DNA of 5,117 bases from NCBI GenBank assembly GCA_016463455.1, contig JAEMRG010000155.1, positions 1 through 5,117 on the forward strand, read 5' to 3'. Below the pieces are notes generated by a model. It was not told the origin of the DNA and ran no database searches. It saw nothing but the letters and a program-made list of their open reading frames with translations. Position numbers and translations under genes: made by a program. The number at the start of each line of letters is the position of its first letter. The first letter of the stretch is position 1. Positions 1 to 4,904 of this stretch are shown here, one piece after another. This DNA comes from Rhodoferax sp. Lineage in GTDB: Bacteria > Pseudomonadota > Gammaproteobacteria > Burkholderiales > Burkholderiaceae_C.

Positions 1-94
1 GCATAGAAGGCCAAGCGACGCCCAAAATCCCATCGGGCAGACCGAGGCTGATAAAGGACATGTACACAATAGACAGAAGAAAAATTTGCGCCAT
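1..94 (-). CDS. MFS transporter, N-terminal fragment (runs off left edge)
   Basis: This is the first 31 codons of a gene read leftwards from an ATG at 94-92; the rest lies outside the window. The peptide begins MAQIFLLSIVYMSF and continues SLGLPDGILGVAWPSM. That is the first transmembrane helix and following loop of major facilitator superfamily transporters, where the segment LGLPDG(I/L)LGVAWPS is typical of a sugar-permease/drug-efflux-like branch. The protein would sit in the inner membrane and move a small solute; the substrate cannot be read from this fragment. No clear Shine-Dalgarno sequence precedes the ATG. The same frame is open all the way back to the stop codon of the upstream flavoprotein gene (40 codons without a stop, including a TTG), so a longer N-terminus is possible. 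The start at residue 1 is preferred because the hydrophobic helix begins right after it; Met12 is another possible start. It has the same direction as the flavoprotein gene and lies 120 bp downstream of it. Confidence 0.72.
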   Translation of the reverse strand, partial: MAQIFLLSIVYMSFISLGLPDGILGVAWPSM

Positions 95-164
95 GAAGTC
101 GGGGATTTTTAGTAGTCGGTGGAGGTCGATTGCAGGCGACTTTCGGTGGCCCGCGCTCCACAAT

Positions 165-181
165 GCAAGCAGGTGGCTTGC
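165..181 (-). terminator. Perfect stem-loop downstream of the flavoprotein gene
   Basis: Read on the minus strand this is GCAAGC-CACCT-GCTTGC: a perfect 6-bp stem with a 5-nt loop, beginning 33 nt after the flavoprotein stop codon. Its place between two co-directional genes suits a transcription terminator or a processing/3'-end stabilising hairpin. No run of T follows it on the minus strand, and the plus strand has none either, so a classic Rho-independent terminator is not supported. The flavoprotein-to-MFS gap of 120 bp contains no other strong structure that I see. Confidence 0.35.
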
Positions 182-214
182 GCAGTAAATGAGGCTTAAT
201 GCAGAAGCGAAGTT

Positions 215-1639
215 TTAAATGCGCGCCAGCATGCGCCCGGGGTTGAACATATTGTGCGGGTCCAGCGCGGTTTTGATGGAGCGCATCAAGCCAAGCGCCA
301 CTGGCGATTTGTGCTTTTCCAGTTTCTCGCGTTTGAGGCTACCGATGCCGTGTTCGGCAGAAATTGAACCGTTGTAGGCATCCACCAGCGCATAGACGAC
401 GCCATTGACCGGCCCTTCCTGCTCACGCAAAAACTTTTCGGCGTCCTGGCCATCGGGCGCTTGCACGTTGTAGTGCAAATTGCCGTCGCCCAAATGGCCG
501 TAGTTCACCAGCCGAATGCCGGGGAAAGCCTGTGCCAAGGCTGCGTCGGCCTGTGCCACAAACTCGGGGATGCGCGACACCGCAATCGAAATATCGTGTT
601 TGATATTGAGACCCTCTTGCGCTTGGGCTAGCGGAATACTCTCGCGGATATGCCACAGCGCCCGCGCTTGGGCCATGCTTTCGGCCACCACGGCATCGCT
701 AACGCAACCGGCCTCCATAGCCGCTTCTAGCAAACGTTCAAACTGGCTGCGCGCGTGTTCGTCGGACTCGTTATCCGAGTTTTCCAGCACCACGCAATAC
801 GGACTGCTCTCATAAAAAGGCACGCGCTGTTGCGGGAAATGCTTGACCACCAATTTCAAAGCAAACTGGCCCATGACCTCAAAGCCGGTCAGGCCGGCGC
901 TCAGGTGCTGGTGCGCCAAGCCCAGCAGTTGCACCGCCGCCTCCAGCGAGGGCACGGCAGCCAAGGCCGTCAGTTGCGATTTGGGTAGTGGATAGAGCTT
1001 CATGGTGGCAGCGGTAATCACGCCCAGCGTACCCTCCGAGCCAATAAATAAATGCCGCAAGTCATAGCCGGTGTTGTCCTTGCGCAGGCCGGTCAGACCG
1101 TTCCATACCTCGCCTTGCGCCGTCACCACTTCCAGGCCGAGGCACAGTTCGCGCGTATTGCCGTAGCGCACTACCTGCGTGCCTCCGGCATTGGTACCCA
1201 GATTGCCACCTATGGTGCAACTGCCTTCTGAAGCCAAGCTCAAGGGAAATAAAAAGCCAGCGTTCTCGCACACGTCTTGCAGGTTTTGCAGCACGCAACC
1301 GGCCTCTACGGTCATCGTCAGGTTGCCGCCATCGAGCGCGCGTACTGCGTTCATGCGCGTCAAGCTCAGCACGACTTGCGTGCCGCTGGCGTCCGGCGTG
1401 GAGCCGACCACCATGCCGGTATTGCCGCCCTGGGGCACGATACTGACCCCCGCTGCCGCACAAGCCTGGACGACTGCCGCCACTTGGGCGGTGGACGCAG
1501 GGCGCACTACTGCCAAGGACTTGCCACGCTCGCGCTTGCGCCAGTCCAGCTCGTAGCCAGTTAAATCGCCTTCGGTCAATACATGGGCCTCGCCAACAAT
1601 GGCGCGCAGCGCGGGAATTAGGGTAGCGGGTGGGGTCAT
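215..1639 (-). CDS. FAD-linked 2-hydroxyacid dehydrogenase (GlcD / D-2-hydroxyglutarate dehydrogenase-like)
   Basis: A 474-residue flavoprotein of the FAD-binding PCMH-type oxidoreductase family with the GlcD/DLD C-terminal domain; the length is normal for the family. The FAD-binding domain spans about residues 37-216: VPQGGNTGMVVG (68-79) binds the FAD diphosphate, GSCTIGGNLGTNAGG (139-153) and the stretch ending IGSEGTLGVIT (199-209) complete the pocket. In the C-terminal domain NYGHLGDGNLHYNV (379-392) and SAEHGIGSLK (427-436) hold the family's metal/substrate residues (H382, H389, E429, H430), and DPHNMFNPGRM (460-470) is the usual terminal motif. Such enzymes oxidise a D-2-hydroxyacid (D-lactate, D-2-hydroxyglutarate or glycolate) to the 2-oxoacid and pass electrons to a carrier such as ETF or quinone. 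The HxGDGNLHYN form points to the D-2-hydroxyglutarate/D-lactate branch, but the substrate cannot be fixed from sequence alone. The ATG lies 9 bp after the DUF2069 stop, with a weak AAAGAA Shine-Dalgarno 5 nt before it, so the two are very likely co-transcribed. Confidence 0.9.
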   Translation of the reverse strand: MTPPATLIPALRAIVGEAHVLTEGDLTGYELDWRKRERGKSLAVVRPASTAQVAAVVQACAAAGVSIVPQGGNTGMVVGSTPDASGTQVVLSLTRMNAVRALDGGNLTMTVEAGCVLQNLQDVCENAGFLFPLSLASEGSCTIGGNLGTNAGGTQVVRYGNTRELCLGLEVVTAQGEVWNGLTGLRKDNTGYDLRHLFIGSEGTLGVITAATMKLYPLPKSQLTALAAVPSLEAAVQLLGLAHQHLSAGLTGFEVMGQFALKLVVKHFPQQRVPFYESSPYCVVLENSDNESDEHARSQFERLLEAAMEAGCVSDAVVAESMAQARALWHIRESIPLAQAQEGLNIKHDISIAVSRIPEFVAQADAALAQAFPGIRLVNYGHLGDGNLHYNVQAPDGQDAEKFLREQEGPVNGVVYALVDAYNGSISAEHGIGSLKREKLEKHKSPVALGLMRSIKTALDPHNMFNPGRMLARI

Positions 1640-1648
1640 ACGCGTTCT

Positions 1649-2110
1649 TTAGCTGGCTTGGGTGGTGGGCGCTTCGCTCAGGCCTGCAGCCTTGGCATCG
1701 CGCTGGCGCAAGCGCACATGCATCAGGCAGGCAACAAACAAAATCAGGCACAAAGCGATTTCCAGCAGCGCGCAGTAGTTGCTGGGCGCTTTATCGCCCC
1801 AGGCGCGCACCACGCCCTCGGTGAAGTAGAGCCATACCAGCATGGACACCCAGCGGTAGGTGTACATGCGGTTTTTCAGCAGTCCGGCCATCGGCAAGCA
1901 CAAAGGCAGGGCCTTGAGCGCCAACCACGAGCCGCCAGGCCGCAGCGGGGCCGCCAGCAGCTCCCACACCAGGCTGAGCACGATCAGCCCCAGTAGGCTG
2001 CCCACCGCCAGCGCGCGGCTAAGTTGGACATGGGTTTCTACCGGGGTGGTTGGGGCGATTGCAGGCGCTGTAGGAGGCGCGATCGGAGAGGGGGGAAGTG
2101 GTGTTTGCAT
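1649..2110 (-). CDS. DUF2069 family small inner-membrane protein
   Basis: A 153-residue protein with the features of DUF2069, a small proteobacterial inner-membrane family of unknown function. After a proline/alanine-rich hydrophilic tail (residues 4-23, PLPPSPIAPP and similar) come about four hydrophobic segments: roughly 33-55, 62-77, 87-102 and 112-132. The family-like stretch is LPLCLPMAGLLKNRMYTYRW (68-87), followed by SMLVWLYFTEGVVRAW (89-104). The C-terminus (133-153) is charged and then polar. The start at 2110 was chosen because the next upstream in-frame Met codons would place the 5' end inside the divergent YihY gene, and the extra 31 residues look non-conserved. No good Shine-Dalgarno precedes it, and no Met follows inside the Pro-rich tail. 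It is the first gene of a two-gene unit with the flavoprotein gene. The fold is clear but no function is assigned. Confidence 0.82.
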   Translation of the reverse strand: MQTPLPPSPIAPPTAPAIAPTTPVETHVQLSRALAVGSLLGLIVLSLVWELLAAPLRPGGSWLALKALPLCLPMAGLLKNRMYTYRWVSMLVWLYFTEGVVRAWGDKAPSNYCALLEIALCLILFVACLMHVRLRQRDAKAAGLSEAPTTQAS

Positions 2111-2131
2111 TGCGGTGGCATCATACCGGCC

Positions 2132-3349
2132 ATGCAACTGCTTCCTCGCTTCCAACTCTGGCTGGCCGACGTGCGCCATGTGCCCTGGCTCCCAGCCCTT
2201 CAAACCCTGCGCGAACGCTTCCGCGAAGACCGCCTGGGCCTCACTGCCAGCAGCCTGACCTTTACCACCACCATCGCCCTGGTGCCGCTGCTGACCGTGG
2301 CCTTGGCGGTGCTGACGGCCTTTCCGATGTTTGCCAAGTTTCAGGACGTTTTACAAAAATGGCTGGTCGCCAGTCTGATACCGGACGACATCGCCCGCCA
2401 GGTACTGGGCTACTTGAGCCAGTTTTCGCGCAAAGCCAGCAAGCTCGGCGCCTTTGGCTTGGGCGCGCTGGTGCTGACCTCACTGGCGCTGATCTTTACC
2501 ATTGACCGCACCATCAACAGCATTTGGCGCGTGCGCACTTTGCGGCCTTTGGGCCAGCGCCTCTTGATTTACTGGTCTGCGCTCACGCTGGGGCCCTTGA
2601 TTTTGGGCGTCAGCATCAGCGTCAGCTCGTACGCGATTTCGGCCTCGCGCGGCCTGGTCGAGGGCATGCCTGGCGGCGTGGGCTTTTTGCTGGATACCAC
2701 GCAGTTTTTGATGGTGGCCGGCGGTATGGCCGCCATGTTCCATTACTTGCCCAATACCCGGGTGCGTTGGGGCCATGCCTGGATGGGCGCTTTGTTTGTG
2801 GCGACCGGACTGGAAATCGCCAAGCGCCTATTGGCCTGGTACCTGGAAATGGTGCCGCTGTATTCCGCTGTGTACGGCGCATTTGCCACGCTGCCGATAT
2901 TGCTCGTTTGGATTTACCTGTCTTGGGTGATCGTATTGCTGGGGGCAACACTGACGGCGTATGTGCCCGGTTTGATCGCTGGTCTGCCGCCACGGCGCTA
3001 CGCACCGGGTGCCCGGTTTGGACTGGCTCTGGCCTTGCTGAGCGGGCTTGGCGCGGCGCGGACCGAGGCCGCGCGCGGACAGACAACGGCCCAGCTGTGC
3101 GAAACCCTGCATGCGGACCCTTTGGATTTGGCAGAGGTGCTGGAGACCCTGACAACCATGGACTGGATCGGCAAGTTGCAGGAGAACACAGTGAACGATG
3201 GCGGCGCGCGCTGGGTGCTGCTGGTAGACCCACTGCAAACCCCTATCAGTCCGCTGGTGCAAAACCTATTGTTGGCCAAGGATGCGCAAAACAGTCAGTT
3301 TTTGCACATTGCCCTGCGTCCTGGCTGCACGCTGCAGGAGGTGATCTAA
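2132..3349 (+). CDS. YihY/BrkB (UPF0761) family inner-membrane protein with C-terminal winged-helix-like domain
   Basis: A 405-residue YihY/virulence-factor-BrkB family protein. The family hallmarks are visible: an amphipathic N-terminus ending in LGLTASSLTFTTTIALVPLL (35-54); the short helix IDRTINSIWRVR (124-135); FHYLPNTRVRWGHAWMGALF (203-222); and the signature YSAVYGAF-LPILLVWIYLSW (244-265). About six hydrophobic spans can be seen: 42-64, 106-124, 144-166, 188-204, 215-230 and 247-276. Residues about 295-405 form a soluble tail containing a winged-helix-like stretch (QTTAQLCETLHADPLDLAEV, 317-336) that is common in the longer proteobacterial members. Despite its name the family is not an RNase, and its biochemical role is unsettled. 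The ATG at 2132 is preferred because MQLLPRFQLWLADV fits family N-termini. The residues encoded upstream are Arg/Cys-rich and antisense to the DUF2069 gene. A TTG at 2105 with a purine-rich GGGGGAAG before it is an alternative start adding nine residues. No strong Shine-Dalgarno precedes 2132. Confidence 0.88.
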   Translation: MQLLPRFQLWLADVRHVPWLPALQTLRERFREDRLGLTASSLTFTTTIALVPLLTVALAVLTAFPMFAKFQDVLQKWLVASLIPDDIARQVLGYLSQFSRKASKLGAFGLGALVLTSLALIFTIDRTINSIWRVRTLRPLGQRLLIYWSALTLGPLILGVSISVSSYAISASRGLVEGMPGGVGFLLDTTQFLMVAGGMAAMFHYLPNTRVRWGHAWMGALFVATGLEIAKRLLAWYLEMVPLYSAVYGAFATLPILLVWIYLSWVIVLLGATLTAYVPGLIAGLPPRRYAPGARFGLALALLSGLGAARTEAARGQTTAQLCETLHADPLDLAEVLETLTTMDWIGKLQENTVNDGGARWVLLVDPLQTPISPLVQNLLLAKDAQNSQFLHIALRPGCTLQEVI

Positions 3350-3418
3350 GGCCAAGCGGGCGCGTAACTGACTTTCAATCGCTGTTTATTGGTGCGCAAC
3401 TTCGAGGTGGCTGTTACT

Positions 3419-3447
3419 TTGACATCCATTGTTAAATCGCAATGAAA
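3419..3447 (+). promoter_or_regulatory. Candidate sigma-70 promoter for the SET gene leader
   Basis: A perfect -35 hexamer TTGACA occurs at 3419-3424, 70 bp after the YihY stop. At the standard 16-17 bp spacing the -10 region is only AATGAA/ATGAAA (3441-3447), a poor match to TATAAT. If used, transcription would begin near 3454, the first base of the long stem-loop described next, giving a leader of about 105 nt before the SET gene. An alternative -10 (AATAAT, 3530-3535) without a good -35 lies nearer the gene. Both are predictions from consensus matching only. Confidence 0.3.
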
Positions 3448-3453
3448 CCGCGA

Positions 3454-3506
3454 GTGCACCCAAAAGACCTACTTTTTATGGGTGTACCATAAGCCCTTGG
3501 TAGGTC
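3454..3506 (+). promoter_or_regulatory. Two overlapping, mutually exclusive stem-loops in the SET gene upstream region
   Basis: Two strong foldings share the same bases. Fold A (3454-3487): GTGCACCCA (3454-3462) pairs with TGGGTGTAC (3479-3487), 9 bp with one G-U; then an A-A mismatch; then AAGA (3464-3467) pairs with TTTT (3474-3477), leaving a 6-nt loop. Fold B (3466-3506): GACCTAC (3466-3472) pairs perfectly with GTAGGTC (3500-3506), and inside it TTATGG (3476-3481) pairs perfectly with CCATAA (3487-3492) around the loop GTGTA. Bases 3466-3487 are needed by both folds, so only one can form at a time. This is the architecture of a switching leader RNA, but it could also be a DNA dyad or a decayed mobile-element end. 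No T-run follows either fold, so neither is a typical terminator. I do not recognise a known riboswitch class. Confidence 0.4.
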
Positions 3507-3517
3507 GGCAATTTGCC
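3507..3517 (+). promoter_or_regulatory. Short odd-centred palindrome GGCAA-T-TTGCC
   Basis: GGCAA (3507-3511) and TTGCC (3513-3517) are a perfect 5-bp inverted repeat around a single T, directly abutting the right arm of fold B. It could be half of a regulator-binding region or one more small hairpin element in the leader. At 11 bp it could also occur by chance. Confidence 0.2.
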
Positions 3518-3528
3518 CAAGTTGGTGT

Positions 3529-3545
3529 AAATAATTTAATTATTT
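3529..3545 (+). promoter_or_regulatory. AT-rich 17-bp palindrome, candidate operator overlapping a -10-like box
   Basis: AAATAATT-T-AATTATTT is a perfect 8-bp inverted repeat around one T, ending 15 bp before the SET gene ATG. It overlaps AATAAT (3530-3535), a 5-of-6 match to a -10 hexamer, and it is the most AT-rich patch in an otherwise GC-rich window. Such a dyad over a -10 box is what a repressor operator looks like; an AT-rich site for a nucleoid protein is another reading. AT-rich DNA forms palindromes more easily by chance, so confidence is moderate to low. Confidence 0.33.
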
Positions 3546-3560
3546 TTAATCGTTATCTCC

Positions 3561-3998
3561 ATGCACAGCAAAAAGAAGAAGTTACTCCAGCATTTGCGCA
3601 CCGAAGTCTATTGCCGCTTAGGCGTATCCCCAGTGCATGGCATTGGCGTATTTGCCATACGCGATATTCTCAAAGGCGCCAAGCCGCTCAAGTCCCGCCT
3701 CAAGATGCATGAGATTAAATTCAACCACGCCGAGCTCAGTTCGCTGCCGCCGCGGGTGCGCAAGGAATTGGACATGTTTTGCTATTACGACAAGCAACAT
3801 ATGTTGGTGCCAGCCATTGGTCTGAATTCGATGAATATGTCGGTGTACCTGAATCACTCCAAGACGCCCAACGTCAAAATGCGCAAAGACGGCGATCTGA
3901 TTGCTTTACGCGATATCAAGCAGGACGAAGAACTAATGATGGACTACGACGACAGCTTTGGCGAAGTCCACACCTTCGGGTTTGGGGCGGACCACTGA
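3561..3998 (+). CDS. Small SET-domain protein (putative protein lysine methyltransferase)
   Basis: A 145-residue protein that is almost entirely a SET domain, the S-adenosylmethionine-dependent lysine methyltransferase fold. The N-terminal SET motif HGIGVFAIRDILKG (26-39) gives the GxG-type AdoMet contact. The central motif YLNHSKTPNVKM (96-107) carries the invariant NHS and PN residues, and the C-terminal motif IALRDIKQDEELMMDYDD (114-131) carries the EEL-DY core with the catalytic-type tyrosine (Y129). The post-SET cysteines of eukaryotic histone methyltransferases are absent. Small single-domain SET proteins are known in bacteria and usually have unknown substrates. The short N-terminus contains a KKKK run (4-7). 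The ATG at 3561 is used because the conserved domain begins soon after it; no Shine-Dalgarno is visible and the preceding bases are T-rich. The gene follows YihY after 211 bp of patterned non-coding DNA, so it probably has its own promoter. It converges with the next gene, the stops being 12 bp apart. Confidence 0.85.
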   Translation: MHSKKKKLLQHLRTEVYCRLGVSPVHGIGVFAIRDILKGAKPLKSRLKMHEIKFNHAELSSLPPRVRKELDMFCYYDKQHMLVPAIGLNSMNMSVYLNHSKTPNVKMRKDGDLIALRDIKQDEELMMDYDDSFGEVHTFGFGADH

Positions 3999-4015
3999 GC
4001 GGCGCTTGCCTCAGT
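3994..4015. terminator. Inverted repeat spanning two facing stop codons
   Basis: ACTGAG (3994-3999) and CTCAGT (4010-4015) are a perfect 6-bp inverted repeat around a 10-nt GC-rich loop; GG/CC further out could add two pairs past a bulge. The TGA of the SET gene lies in the left arm and the complement of the TGA of the convergent gene lies in the right arm. The position fits a shared bidirectional terminator, but neither strand has a T-run, and facing TGA stops make the repeat partly automatic. Confidence 0.3.
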
Positions 4016-4886
4016 CCGAGCGCAGGCGATAGACCTGGTTCCAGTCTTCGCGCTTGAAATCGGTGTGTAAGGGCGAGGTCGGATCTAGCGCCAGGGGGTG
4101 ATCTGCGTCGGTCATGGCCAGGGCAAAAATGGGTTCGTGGTCGGTCACGAACAAGGCTTTGTAGCCATAGTCGCCCACTGGGCCGAGGTTGTAATAGGCA
4201 TAACCCGCTTTTTGCGTCCAGCGCGAGGCCAGCAGGCAGGCATAAATGCCGGGCGAGCGGTTGCGGTAAGCGGTATTCCATTGACAGAAACTGCCATACA
4301 CCTGGTCCCGTTCGGGCATGACGATGGACACATCGCTCAGTACCAAGTCGCCGTTTTCTGCATGCGCCTGGATGATCAGCACATCGAGCTTTTGTACGTA
4401 GTCCACAAAGCCGGCAATTTCCTGGTCATGGATTTCGTAGGCGGTGAAATGTTCGCGCCCCAAGTTGAACACGTCTTCCACGGAAAGGTCGCGGCCCGGC
4501 ACCAGACGCTCGGTCACGGTAAAGCTGCGGCAAAGCTTGTCCAACTCTTTGAACTTGCGGACGCGCCGTTCATCGGTCCAAAATTCAGGCAAGCCGGCAT
4601 GCACCAGGCCGTATTTGTCGTTGATAGGCACGCCGTAGTTGCCCTCGGGGGGCAGGGCGTAAACGATAAACGGCTTTTGCGCCGCAGCCAGCATCTGGGG
4701 CGTCACATCGATATAGGGACACAGGCCGTCCCAACGGCTGGTGTAATACCTGGTTTGCTCATGGAAACTTTCCACACACAGGTTCTCGGGAGTCCAGGTC
4801 TGGTACGCCAGGGTTTGAGCTTCGCTATGGTCAAAACCATTGAGCGCTTCGTGGTAGTTGGCGGATGAGTACAGATCAGTCGTCAT
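4011..4886 (-). CDS. Putative aminoacyl/acyl-transferase with ATE/Bpt-like (GNAT-superfamily) C-terminal domain
   Basis: A 291-residue cytosolic-looking protein without signal peptide or membrane helix. Residues about 183-257 resemble the C-terminal domain of arginyl- and leucyl-tRNA-protein transferases. The order is a strand with LVLSDVSIVM (181-190), then NTAYRNRSPGIYACLLASRW (204-223), where SPGIY stands in the place of the family's SLGVY/F, then QKAGYAYYNLG (225-235) for the family's GLxYYYLG, then YGYKALF (240-246) for the family's MxYKAxF. Those enzymes move an amino acid from a charged tRNA to a protein N-terminus. The N-terminal half (1-120; cysteines 37, 56, 119) lacks the usual ATE/Bpt N-terminal cysteine motif and CPYLPG-like segment, so the substrate or donor may differ. 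A FemX-like or other GNAT-fold enzyme remains possible. The start is firm: AAGGA lies 10 nt before the ATG, and the upstream gene's stop is 18 bp away. The two genes probably form an operon. Confidence 0.5.
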   Translation of the reverse strand: MTTDLYSSANYHEALNGFDHSEAQTLAYQTWTPENLCVESFHEQTRYYTSRWDGLCPYIDVTPQMLAAAQKPFIVYALPPEGNYGVPINDKYGLVHAGLPEFWTDERRVRKFKELDKLCRSFTVTERLVPGRDLSVEDVFNLGREHFTAYEIHDQEIAGFVDYVQKLDVLIIQAHAENGDLVLSDVSIVMPERDQVYGSFCQWNTAYRNRSPGIYACLLASRWTQKAGYAYYNLGPVGDYGYKALFVTDHEPIFALAMTDADHPLALDPTSPLHTDFKREDWNQVYRLRSD

Positions 4887-4896
4887 GGGCTAGGGT

Positions 4897-4901
4897 TCCT
4901 T
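4897..4901 (-). promoter_or_regulatory. Shine-Dalgarno for the ATE-like gene
   Basis: On the minus strand AAGGA (within CCAAAGGAAC) lies 10 nt before the ATG at 4886. It is the clearest ribosome-binding site in the window; most other starts here have weak or no such site. It sits in the 18-bp gap after the upstream stop codon TAG (4907-4905) and supports independent initiation on a shared transcript. Confidence 0.6.
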
Positions 4902-4904
4902 TGG

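Noticed and set aside
1062..1751. A 229-codon open frame in another minus-strand frame over the flavoprotein gene
   Set aside because: The translation is Arg/Cys/Pro-rich without motifs and overlaps the well-supported flavoprotein frame and the DUF2069 gene end.
2056..2067. The 12-mer CGATTGCAGGCG found here and again at 127-138
   Set aside because: One exact 12-bp match in about 5 kb is expected by chance, the copies lie in unrelated contexts (coding and intergenic), and the flanks do not match.
2524..3435. A 303-codon open frame overlapping the YihY gene
   Set aside because: It is a frame-shifted shadow of YihY with Arg/Gly/Ala-rich low-quality protein; YihY has family hallmarks along its whole length.
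3454..3506. Integron attC site, insertion-sequence end or CRISPR-type repeat
   Set aside because: There is no attC core (GTTRRRY/RYYYAAC), no transposase gene nearby, no flanking target duplication seen and no repeated unit with spacers, so a local regulatory structure is the simpler reading.
3350..3560. A tRNA or small protein gene in the gap before the SET gene
   Set aside because: No cloverleaf with a T-arm GTTCGAATC-like motif is visible, and the short open frame starting near 3482 gives a basic, motif-free peptide that runs into the SET gene in another frame.
4098..4868. A 256-codon open frame antisense to the ATE-like gene
   Set aside because: It mirrors the coding frame of a gene with clear Shine-Dalgarno, motif content and normal length. 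Its translation is rich in His/Val/Gly with no recognisable motif, as expected from the opposite strand of a GC-rich gene.
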